Assembly: GCF_022539665.2 (NCBI RefSeq)
Contig: NC_081332.1
Coordinates: forward strand, 3,381,884-3,445,883
Source: Daphnia carinata
Lineage: Eukaryota > Arthropoda > Branchiopoda > Diplostraca > Daphniidae
Length of the DNA stretch: 64,000 nt
Reading direction: 5' to 3'
Part shown: positions 36,858 through 48,929 of the stretch, piece after piece
Layout of the letters: each line of letters begins with the position of its first letter
Numbering within the stretch: position 1 is the stretch's first letter
Translations under genes and position numbers: made by a program
Notes under the pieces: model-generated
The model's database searches: none
Told to the model about the DNA's origin: nothing
The model's input: only the letters and a program-made list of their open reading frames with translations

Positions 36858-37640
36858 TCACTTTATTAGTTTTTCGGTTTCCTTAATTTCTTTAACAACA
36901 TCCTTTTTTCGCTTGATTTTCTCTGTCTGGTCTTTGTCAGGATTTTTCAATTCACCACTTTTAATTTTGGCTTCAAGGGCTTCGATTTCCTTAAGCTTTT
37001 TCTTAAGGTTTTTCAGCCTCTTGGCTGGATCTGCAGTACTAGGTGGTTCTGAGGTGGTTTCGGCTATAGTAGGTTTAGGCTCTTTAGGTGCACGAGTAGG
37101 AGCTGGGACACCAAAGTTTGGTTCCTGGATGGTAAAACCTGCAAGTTTTCCTGTTACCTCTTTGATTTCTGTCTCTGGTTTAGCTTTCTTTTTTTTTTTC
37201 TTGGCAGCCTGCTGGGCTGCTGGAGGTAGTCCTGGTATTAAAGGTTGTTCACTTTTCCCAGATTTATTCTGTGCTGCTTGGGCAGCAATCAGTGCAGGAC
37301 TCATACCCACAGGATAGGTAGGTTGGGATTTAGCCCATTGTTTCCCCTTACTTTCATAGCTAGAAAACATATGCAAGATATTAGAGGGTACATTCAGTTA
37401 CTGAATCAGTATATATACAGTACACAGGGACTTCTTCTTGTGGGACATAACCTTCCTTCACCCTTCTCGGTTTCCTCCAAGTGCCATCGGGCCGTCGTGA
37501 TGCGGGTAAGAATAAATCACCTGCAAGATAAGGATGGAAGGAAGTTTTTGTTAGTCACTAGATATATTTTATTAATTTAGATATTTAAAAAAACCTGTTG
37601 TGTCATCCCTAACGGGCTGAAATTCCCCCGCAGCCGCCAT
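36858..37640 (-). CDS. Pym: PYM, partner of Y14 and Mago (exon-junction-complex recycling factor), 214 aa
   Basis: PYM binds the Mago-Y14 heterodimer with its N-terminus and helps remove exon junction complexes from translated mRNA in the cytoplasm. Exons on the minus strand: 37640-37595, 37520-37424 and 37359-36858, summing to 645 bases with matching phases. The start [10 protein letters not shown] is followed by the hallmark N-terminal Mago-Y14-binding segment ([20 protein letters not shown]). Next come a KKKKKK stretch, a Pro-rich middle region and a C-terminal coiled coil ([20 protein letters not shown]), which matches the ribosome-binding region of the family. Length agrees with fly and human PYM (about 205 aa). 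The gene faces Blos1. Confidence 0.95.
36862..36867 (-). terminator. Poly(A) signal of pym, inside the last codons
   Basis: Read on the minus strand, the codons CTA ATA AAG TGA contain AATAAA, so the signal ends one base before the stop codon. No other AATAAA was seen on this strand between the stop and the Blos1 coding region. The 3' UTR would be only about 10-25 bases. Confidence 0.55.
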
Positions 37641-37699
37641 TAAAAACAGACTAACAACATTAGACATTCGAATAATAGATGGCGCGAAATTATGTAGCA

Positions 37700-40600
37700 C
37701 AGAATCTAGCGTCATCTACCGCCTATAAAATTAAGCTTCTCATTCAAGAAAAAGGGCGCCGCTTTTATGATGATGAGCCTGACACATATTGAGCAACGTG
37801 AAGATCGTTAAGCACATACGCACGTTCTGAGCGACGCATTTCCGTCCAAATGAAAAGCATCACGAACGTACTACGTTTGCTGGATTTTAAAATGCTCTCG
37901 GTTGATCGTCACTGAAGAAAGTTTTAATTTTTTTTGTCTGTAAGGGTGAGAGGCGAGGGCTTTTGTGCATAGCGCCTGTTTTGGTCTTGTACGAGCCGGT
38001 GCACGCGAGGTCATAGAGAGAAAGGTTTTCTCTACAGAGCAAAAAAAAATACAGATCCATAATAAGACCGAACAATGCCGCGCCTGACGTGAAATCTCTC
38101 TTTCGCACAAGTCAACAATGATTCCAAAAGTTCCGTTTATTGAGAAAACTATTTTCACTAATAATAATTACTATAACGGTAAAAAGTTCAAGCTTTCTAT
38201 ATTTATTTTTGTAAGTCAGTCGAATATCATGTCGAAGAATCTGTTAACCCCCTATCGAAATAGCAGACGACTTTGGTCAAGCGACACGATTCTTACCCTG
38301 TATGGAAGTTCCTCCTTTTCTTTCTCTTTTTTTGGAGGGGTTTTGAGGAGGAACTCTTTTTTCTGTAGACCAAAACAAGAGAAAAATGGGCTCCTTTTCG
38401 AAAGACCCTTTCACCCCAATATATGTGTGTCTGACAGCAGATTGTGAGTCAAATAGATTTTCCTTCCCAAGACTATCTGGTTGTTGTTCTTCCACGTGGA
38501 GAAGTATCTCTTGACGTTGCGTGTATGGCAGAAAAAGAGAGAGGACTAGTTGGTTTTCTTTTTTTTTCCACGAGCAACCAGTGGAGGAATCCTTGTAAGG
38601 TAATCTACAGGGCGCGCGCGCGCGTTCGCGTCAGCCACTTTCTCGCTCGTTTTCGACGGTGCTGCATATTGTAGACACCGGCGTTCCAAAAAGTCTCCAT
38701 AGAGATTCGTTTTTTTTCTTTCGTGGCCCTTTATGGTCAACCTAACGAAACAGAGAGAAAAGAGTTTTCTTTTAGAGAGAGAGAGACGAAGAAATCATGA
38801 TGACTTGACGTCTCGCCCTTTTTAGGATCTAACTCACTTCTTTTGACGAATAAATACAATAAACAAATAGAAAAGAGTTAAAAAGAAGGTAAAAATAACA
38901 ACAGGGTAGTGTTCACCTTGACGAGGGATTTCCTCTAACTTATTTTGGAAACCTCCATCAACCAACGAATGTTAGTCTGTGTGTTACCACCAAATTCAGT
39001 CATGTCTTATGATATATTTTTTGTTTTTCCCCTACTCAATCGTTTATGGAATGAATGCATTCGCCCATTTTTATTTTTTGCCGATTCAAATATCTTTTAA
39101 CTATGGAACGAGGACAGCCGTCACGGAATCCCGTATCAGGTAACGTTGCTGTGTCATTCGATCACGACTCGATCGCCAGGCGAACTTTGGATCATGAAAG
39201 GTGGTTGGGTGGTGGAATAATAGTATAAGGACTCCCGACCGATGAAGAAACGAGAGATGACCATATAAGGCAAGTAGAACTTTATACGGTAAACAAAAAT
39301 ACTGAACGAGAGATGCCCGTTCGTGAACCATCGTCTTTCGTATGTGTGCAAAGGCTGCCAGGCAGAAAATGCCCTATCCTGTTGGCAGCCTCTTCGGGCC
39401 GCGTGTGCAGTGGCCTCGTCCTACTTTTTGTTCTCATTTTTTGTTGAAAAAAAAAAAGATCACGGGCTCATCCATCTGTGATGTGAATCTTCACGAGCCC
39501 AGGTTGCGGGCATCACATGGTGTAGTGGCCGATACACAGTCAAATGTTCTGTTATAACAACTCGCTCATGGCCATTGGGATGATCAGCCAGGTGTTTGTT
39601 CTTTTTAGTCTTTCAGGTCGCGTCAGCAATCTGTCGCGTTATTAACAATAGCTACCTGTACTTAGTTGTTCCTGTAAGTCGATTGGAACGGATCATTCAG
39701 TTCCATCAGCATAAATTGTTTCGAGCAAAACCTCGACACGGTAATTGGCAGCAGTTCGGCAGCTAGGAAACTGACGTTTGAGTACATCAACTGCTGCAAG
39801 TCTCACGCACGAAAAATCCTCTATTTCAAGGTCACGTGACTTTGTGTGTCAAATGTGGGCCATCCCGAATGGAGGTGTGGCCTTCTTTTATGATTTTTTC
39901 TTTCTATGTCGTATATACATACGCACCCAGTACGAGAAAACAAAACAAAAAAACTCTGTTACCTTATATGGTCAAGCGACGCGGCGTGGGAGCCGGCGTG
40001 AAAAACGACTGCAGCGCCACACCGTCTCGCCTCGTTACCTACATTTCTTATTTGGCCACCTGGACAATTCGTCTGCTAAGTGTTTTTTTGGCTTCTTGGC
40101 AGCAATATCTAAGATACGATACAACAATTAAATTCTTGCAATTCGTTGTGCAATGGATTTACTTAATTTCAAACGGAAGTGACGTCACTCGCCGGCCTCT
40201 TAGTCCTTGATGACTCATGTCAGATTATTGACATCACCCACGATGGCCACCAGACCCAACAGAATCGATATCTTCATATTTCCGACTGTTGGCTTTTAAG
40301 TGGGCATGAAATGTTGACAGGACATTTCAAAAGATAATAATAGTTATTCATCTGTTTCGTTAGTGCATGTCTAATGTTGATATCTTAGTCATTATGAAAT
40401 GCCTGGATCTTCTAACGATTGTGTCGAAAACTATCTCAAGGCAGAACATTGAGGATCTCACGAAGGAGCTGGAAGGAAAACGTTCACAAGAGAAAAAAAC
40501 TGAAACCGGTGCCCGCGCTTTCTTTCGTCTCCTTACGTCGGACAAACACGAAGTTGACCATATTAAGTCACGTTCTTCTTCTTCTCAACGCACCACCAAA

Positions 40601-43150
40601 GTCGGACTGTTTTTTCTCCTGCTGTTTTCCCCTAGTTTTAAAAATAATGATTTTAAAATATAAACTCTTTGAAAAATGATTCTCATGTTTCCAACGGCCG
40701 TTTTGAACTTTGTTTTAAACCAGATTAACAACACAATAAACGTTCTTTTTTCTCTCAAAGACTTTGATAAGAACAAGCCTTTGCTTCATGTTCTGCTAGA
40801 CGACGAAATCTCTTTAGTTCAAAGTGTGAGTGGGGAACAAAAAAGAAAAATAAACATGTCCTTACATGGTGTTACAGAGTGCATCCAGATCCCCATAGTC
40901 CCAAAGACCAAGGTCAATTTCATTTATTTCTTAAGTTGATAAAAGAAAAAGGTTTTGGTCTCACGCTCACTTTATGATCTTGATATGTGCGTCAACCCAT
41001 TTTCAAAATGGCGTACTGAAAATGGCCCTTTTTTTTTCCCCATTGCCAAGTCTTGGAAAAATAACAAAAAAAATTCATTATTAGTCTTCGACAGTTATTC
41101 GACAGCTGGACAGTTTATTTACAAGAAAAAATAAAAAAAACTATCCGGACATGAAGATGACCTGAAGCCATACACTACCCCTCGTCAAATTACCACACAA
41201 GAGTGTGTGTGTGTGACGTGTACACGAACTACCAAAGAAAAAAATGGCCGTTGTTGTCGGTCGGGAAAAAAAAAACAAGGAATTGTCGGAAAGCGTCTAA
41301 ATAGTGAAAATTTCTTGAAGCGTAAAAATAACGAAACAAAAACTTTTAGATTTTCTCCTGGAGGACATACAAAAGAGCCGGCCACGACCGTTTTAATTCG
41401 TTTTTCGCCAAAAAAAAGATTCGGTTGTTGCTCTCTTTCATCGCTTCTGGCTGCCACATAGTAAACTCGAACGGAGATTTTTTTTTTTTTTTTTTAAACA
41501 CATTGGCCGGAACACAACAATGAACATCCCGGCCATTTTGACGGGTGAACCAACATCCATGTGGTCGGTCAGTCACATTTTAGTTGTTTTAAGAGGGGGA
41601 AAAAAGTTGATGATGTACATTAGTCGAACAGGAAGGAAGAAACGAATCATGTCCTTGGCAAAACGGGACAGTTGTCTATCGTTCTTAAATTCTTCTTTAA
41701 CAGAGCGTGATTCAAGATAAACATTTTTTTTTTCTGTATGTGACACAGAGAGATAGTCAAATTAACATGGTACGAACTCGTTCTGTCTGTAACCAATGCG
41801 ACCAAGTGATGGGAACTTGTCATACGTAAAATCCACCTGTCCCACACGATTAGCCTCACTGCCGAAAGAATAATGAGAGAAATTGGTTCCGAAGAATAAT
41901 TAAGGACGAAAAGAAGAAGATCGAGAAGGAGAACTCTTGCCAGACGACGTGAATTTAGTCTGTGCGTCCGCCGTTGGGGGTTTCAACAAGCTGTTGTTAT
42001 AATCAAAGAACAAAAAAAAAAGATGGACATTTGAGTCGAACAAAAAACACACACAATTCATTTCTGCTTTAAGGTATGGAAAAAAAAGCCAAGCTGAGGC
42101 CATCGAAACGTAACGAGTTGTAACGACTCTAATGATCAAATATTTCAAAACAGTAGCAATAATCGTCCATCAACGAGAATTCGTACAAGTTTCAAAAATA
42201 TAAATCATGTGACCAATATTCGGTTGAATGACCAGCCATCTTGCTTTGTAGTTGTAAATAAAAATATTACCACTAAAACGTGAAAGAAAAAAGACCATTT
42301 TTAGAGAGAAAAAAGCAAAGCAGCGGGCACTCCAGTCAGTGTGAGAAGAAACGCCACCTGACGGATTGAACCGGCTTTTTCTTGGCTTTTGGGAAGAGGG
42401 GGGAAGCCGGTCGGATTGCCTTTTATGGTCATGTACTCTCTGATTGGCTGAGAGAGAGCTTTACAGACGGGAGAGCAAAAAAAAAGAAAAAAAAAAGGCC
42501 CACCATCGGAATGCCGAATAGAATATGATAAAATAAAAAAAAAAAAACAGTTCGAGTGGAGGGGGAAAAAGAAGGAAATGATGATGACGGGGGGAAGAGG
42601 GAGGAATAAGATGAAACAAGGGGAAGAGTCCCGAGCTCGAAAAAGTTCAGCCATTTTCTCTTATTTTCCCTCCAAAGTCTTAACCCCCCCCCCCCTCAAA
42701 CCTTTTGTTGTAATCAATTCAGGTGAACTTTCTCTTCGTCGCGCCAAAAAGATGTATAACACACGAGCCATCTTCTTGATGATTAAACTTAATTTTAAGG
42801 ATATTTAAAAACTATTATACCGAAGTAGTCAGTCTAATAAATCTAAAGGGATGTAAAAAAAACCGTTGAAAAACCTCAAAGCTTTTTTTCCCGTTCGTGT
42901 ACATTATACTTTTTTTCCTCAGTCTCTCTCCCCTCTCCCCTAACAAAATCAAAATGGCCGCTCTCAGGTGAAGCACCGAGCACGATCGGCGACAACAACC
43001 TGTTGCGTGTGTATTTTTTTTTCTTTTTTTCTTCTAGAACGAAAACGACTCGTCTGCTTTTTGCTCATCATCCCGGCGGGCCACCTCAATTTCAAAATGG
43101 CGATTAAATTCATTCAGGTCAAATGAGAATAAAATATACGAAAAACATTC
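37700..43150. other. Spacer between pym and actin with no convincing gene
   Basis: Homopolymer-rich DNA with scattered open frames of up to about 125 codons that decode low-complexity sequence and resemble no family. An alternating GC run lies at 38612-38624 and a C12 tract at 42684-42695. No RNA gene was recognised. The last part probably carries actin regulatory DNA. Confidence 0.55.
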
Positions 43151-43188
43151 GTGTAGTGGAGCTTCTCAATTTGGCTACTCGTCATGTC

Positions 43189-43236
43189 CTTATCTGGGTT
43201 ATTTCGCAGATGATAAGCAGTAAGATAAGAAGATAA
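43189..43236 (+). promoter_or_regulatory. Cluster of four GATA motifs upstream of actin
   Basis: AGATAAG in reverse orientation (43189-43195) and three forward GATAA motifs (43212, 43224, 43232) lie within 48 bases, about 330 bases before the actin TATA box. The motifs are seen directly; use by a GATA factor is inferred. Confidence 0.4.
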
Positions 43237-43525
43237 TCATATAATTGAAATAAGGAGAAAAAAACCAAGAGATGATTGCTCAAACCCACGGAAGGATTTG
43301 ATTGCGAATATCAATAAATACGAAGAAGTGTCCGTTCTTGTCTCATTGTGACGTCACACATTTTCAGAGGGCTGATTCAGGACCATATCTGTGTAGCGTG
43401 TAAAAGTCTTTCCCGATATGGGCAAACTGTAGTGGCTGTGTGTGACTGCCATAGCTTTAGCCCCCACACGCCAGTGGGGCAGGTCTCTGTCTGACTCTGC
43501 TGCGGATTTTGATAGCAGCGCCCCC

Positions 43526-43534
43526 TATATAAAG
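43526..43534 (+). promoter_or_regulatory. TATA box of the actin gene
   Basis: TATATAAAG in a GC-rich context. About 30 bases downstream is a plausible start near 43557-43560 (GCATTAG), followed by a short non-coding first exon ending at a donor (CCAAG|GTGGGT) at 43600. Confidence 0.85.
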
Positions 43535-43557
43535 CCGGCAGCCGGTGGTGAGCGAGC

Positions 43558-45321
<1,764 letters not shown>

Positions 45322-45454
45322 ACGGCAGCAGCAGCAACAACTGCGGCACCGAAACAGCAGAATTAAGAGCAGCATCAACGGCCAATCAACGCTTCCGCCG
45401 GATGATTTACTATTCTGTCTTATATCTACTGTTTTCTTTCTAATAATAACCCCT

Positions 45455-45539
45455 GGTATGGAATGTTGCGTTTCTTTTTTACATTAAAAAAAAACGCAAC
45501 ATTCCTTAATATTAATAAAAAAACGCAACATTCCATGCC
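45455..45539 (+). repeat. Inverted repeat with two alternative 3' arms around the actin poly(A) signal
   Basis: The arm at 45455-45473 pairs over its full 19 bases with 45521-45539; the single mismatch is a G-U pair in RNA. It also pairs over 14 bases with 45492-45505. AATAAA at 45514-45519 lies in the loop of the long hairpin, and outside the short one. All elements are directly visible. The region starts about 130 bases after the actin stop codon. Confidence 0.85.
45514..45519 (+). terminator. Poly(A) signal of actin
   Basis: AATAAA about 193 bases after the stop codon, placed between the two copies of a 14-base repeat. It is the first canonical signal after the coding region. Confidence 0.65.
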
Positions 45540-45544
45540 GCGGG

Positions 45545-46930
45545 TTGCCTTACACCACCACCACCACCCTTATTTTTTGTTTTTTTTTGCGATAATTATG
45601 AAAAAGAAAGATTTACAAAAAAAAAATTGCTATTTGGCCTCATTTTTCGCTCTCAATTTCTTTCTGCCCTTTTACAGCTAATAATTCGCTTTCTTTTCGA
45701 TTGGGAATTCTTTATGTGTCTCTCTGTCCACGCTTTTCCTTTCCCCGTCTGGACCGCTGCTGACGTGAGTTACCCATTGGATGTGGTGACAACACAAGGA
45801 CACCCCAACACCTGGAATGGTCAAACAGGCCAAGGTAAAAATGAATTTTTAGCCACCGCATTCAATCGCCGTAACTCACCTCACTTGCCAGTACGAGAAA
45901 AAGAAATGTGACGCAAACAAGACTTAATGCTAGGTGCCTTCTCTATACCAATTTTCAAAAATAAAAATGAAAAAAAAAATTTAAAAAAGATTTCGGAAAA
46001 AAGGAAATATCCCGGAGGAAACGGGGACAATTTTGAAAAGAACAAGAACAAGTGTAACTTATTGTGATGGAGAATATGAGGACGGACACGAAATACACCA
46101 AAATCGTTTCCACAAAAACATTCGTCATTTCTTTCTTGTTTTCAAAAATGAAATAATTCATTCAAGTTTGGCAATTTAAAAAAAAAAAAAAAAAAAAAAT
46201 GAAGTGAAAAAAATATCAAAGGTAAGAAAGAAAACAATGGAAAATGAAATTTCAACAAAAAAAAAAACGTTAGGCATTTTAAATGTAAGAAAAGAGAACC
46301 CCAAAAGTTTAAGCAAAATGTTGGGTGTTGTGTGAATACGAAAATAGGTAGACCGTAAAATTCACAGACTTTGTCAAAGAAGAAAGATCTTTTACTTTTA
46401 ACGAATTTTCGAAATGTACGTGTGAGATTGAGCCTGTCGTTATTTATTTTTTAATTTTAAATGATCATGTTGTGTGTATGTAATCTTATAAGTGGAACAA
46501 CAATTCAACGATCGGTGCTTGAGAGGAAGATGAATATTCTTCTTTTGTTTTCAGTCTGCTTTATAGGAACGTCGCTGACGTCGTTTGGTTAATGGTTCTT
46601 GTAGATCGCCGGACCGACTGCTACTCCATGGCAATTGAAACTCTCTAAAAATAAATAAAACACAAAAATTAATAAATAAAATTGTTTGTTTGTTGTTTTC
46701 TTCTAGATGAGACGTCACGCTTTATGGCCTAGGCTTCCACGTCAATTATTCAAATGCATTCTTAGCGTGATGTCACCGATCAGCAAGAAACAACTTCTAG
46801 CGTTCATTTTCTTTCCAAATGCGAGACTGACCGGGCGGCTTTCTCAACTATGTACAAAAATTTTGTCCTTTTAAGGTTACATCAGATTTCCCCCCGCACA
46901 TTTTCTTCCCGTCGGGTTAGGGTGGACCGG
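45545..46930. other. Actin to msl-1 spacer with no convincing gene
   Basis: AT-rich sequence with an A21-type run near 46179 and several shorter ones. No coding segment or RNA gene was recognised. The two flanking genes converge here. Confidence 0.55.
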
Positions 46931-46933
46931 TCA

Positions 46934-46939
46934 TTTAAT
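46934..46939 (-). terminator. Possible poly(A) signal (ATTAAA) of msl-1
   Basis: The common variant ATTAAA lies about 35 bases after the msl-1 stop codon on the minus strand. No AATAAA is closer. Confidence 0.4.
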
Positions 46940-46972
46940 TGGTTAGAAAGGATCAACGCCGTCTGGGCAAAC

Positions 46973-48918
46973 TCACGCTGGCGCGATGTTTGGTAAGGGA
47001 GCACCAAAAACGGAGACCGGTAGCCATGGCTCCACCTGGACATGGGTGACATCTTCCGGTCCGGCCCAGAGTGTACTACAACTGGCGCCAAGGCACGAGG
47101 ACGAAGAGACTTCTACGGGAGCATGAGTTCGGACACGGTCCTGGGACCGATCTTCGCCCTCGTAACGTGCACGCAATTTCTCGTACCGACGCTGTTCGCG
47201 GAACCTTTGCAGATCCCATCTATAAATCAAAGGTAATAAAAAGATTTAAAAAGCTCTATGGACTTTAAAGCACCAAAAGTTTGCCAGACTTTAAGGGCCC
47301 ATAAATTAAGGGATGTTCGTGTGGTTAATCGTCACTTGACGTGGTGTGAAATCAATGGGACACAAGCGAGGAGTTACTATCTACACGATTATGTTTTCGT
47401 AACACGCATGCAATTTAATCTATTTTTATTAGTGTTTGTACCGTTTTCTCCTTTTCTCGTCCGTTTCGTGCTTCTGATGGCGTTTGGAAAAGACTTCATC
47501 ATCCAAGTTTTCGATTCCATGGGTTGAGGTCCGTCCGGAAAGCGGTTTGATAACCCAACGAGGAACCTGTATAGTTAACAAGGAATTTGATTACATTCAA
47601 CTGATGGCATTGGTGATTCGGCTAGTATACTACCTCCACTTGAGCTTCATTAGTTAAAACTTCCGGTTGGTTAAACCATTCCCCGAGATGGGTTAAATAG
47701 GGTTCTTCGGTTGTTAATAATGCTTCTTTTTTCAGATGGGCGGATTCACGAAGAGGAGGTTTTTGAGACAGGCATTCCTGAATTCGCTTGTGTTCTGAAT
47801 GAATAGGAGCCTCCAATACATTAGGTTCTGCGGGAGTCGATTCAATTGCGCCAATGGGTGATAAGGCAGGTAGAGAACAGGGTTCCAAAACAACTTTTGC
47901 TTCAATAATATGGTCACTGGGAACATTTGTGTCGGTCAGGTTGATGATGGCGCCTTCTTCGACGGCTTGGTTAATTAAATCATCTAGGATGTTATCATCG
48001 AGATGCGTTGTATGTTTCTGATCTTCTTCCGTTTCTAATGATTTTGCCGTTCTTCGCCGTTTCGCCGGAGGTGGACTTGGGCAGGATTTTGTTCGCACTG
48101 GCAACAATGTTTTGATACGTTTTCGGGGGATTTCTTCAACTGCTGAAATTTTGTCACAGTTGGGGGAGGATTGCTGTTCAGGTATGTGAAATGAAGAACT
48201 ACCTGAAACTTTGGACTGTGTTTGTGTAGCAACACTGTTACCCACAATTACACTACCACCCTGAGGTAGAGAGGTGTCTGTAATTTTGCCATATGCATGG
48301 TTCTCCTCAACAGGTATGTCATTCTTTTGTTTCGTATTCTGCATTTGCACTCTTCTTTCCATTCTTTCCAACTTTTGCCGCAACTAAAAAAGAAAAAAAC
48401 ATTTATTTTTGAATTCCTGTCAGAAAACATTACTTTTGCTTAATTGGCAAAATGGGAAACGAGAACTTCCCCGTTAGTGTATGTAAGAGGTGAATATGAA
48501 CCTAAACCTCCATTACCATTTCATTTTCATGTCGCAGAGCAGAAAGTTGCTTGTCTTTTGCTGCATTGCATTCAGATTGTTGTTGAATGAGATCCAAATG
48601 GAAGAGAACCAATTCTTTTAGGTGTGCAACTTCATTGGCAAGTTCCTGATACTTGCTGGAGTCGTCAGCAAAGTTGGTGTGGTACATGTGATCAGTTTCA
48701 CAAGGAAGTCCAACATATTTGATAGCCTTGTCTTCCGATGGCGACTGAGACTTAAAATTATCACTTGGTGTATTATTATTCTTGTTAGCCGGCGTGTTTT
48801 TGTTTGTTTTTCGAAAATTTGTTCCTGTATGCACTACAGAAGCTGATGATCGAGACACCGCATCGACAGATTCGGCCATAACTTTCAAATCAGATGCTGC
48901 TCCACGCATGAGTAGCAT
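46973..48918 (-). CDS. msl-1: MSL1-type protein (male-specific lethal 1 family, coiled coil plus PEHE domain), 507 aa
   Basis: MSL1 scaffolds the MSL complex. Its N-terminal coiled coil binds MSL2, and its C-terminal PEHE region binds the acetyltransferase MOF and MSL3 for H4 Lys16 acetylation. Minus-strand exons: 48918-48517, 48383-47634, 47566-47442 and 47219-46973, summing to 1524 bases with all phases matching. A coiled coil spans about residues 88-147 (ELANEVAHLKELVLFHLDLI through LRQKLERMERRV). The middle is disordered, with a basic PAKRRRTAK nuclear-localisation-like motif. The PEHE region, about 385-507, includes ENLDDEVFSKRHQKHETDEK, RRKRWDLQRFREQRRYEKL and a final WLPVSVFGAPLP motif. 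The usual aromatic Phe-x-Pro motif ahead of the acidic DDV is replaced by LWAGPEDV, and the protein ends shortly after FGAPLP, whereas human MSL1 continues about 35 residues. An earlier exon 5' of the start cannot be excluded. Confidence 0.9.
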
Positions 48919-48929
48919 GCCGTGATTAA

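Noticed and set aside
37871-38158. Minus-strand open frame of 95 codons with a hydrophobic centre
   Set aside because: No family match, no supporting splice sites, and another frame over the same bases is equally open.
39836-40210. 124-codon plus-strand open frame
   Set aside because: Not recognisable, contains A-run lysines, lies in AT-rich spacer and overlaps a second open frame of similar length. Likely chance.
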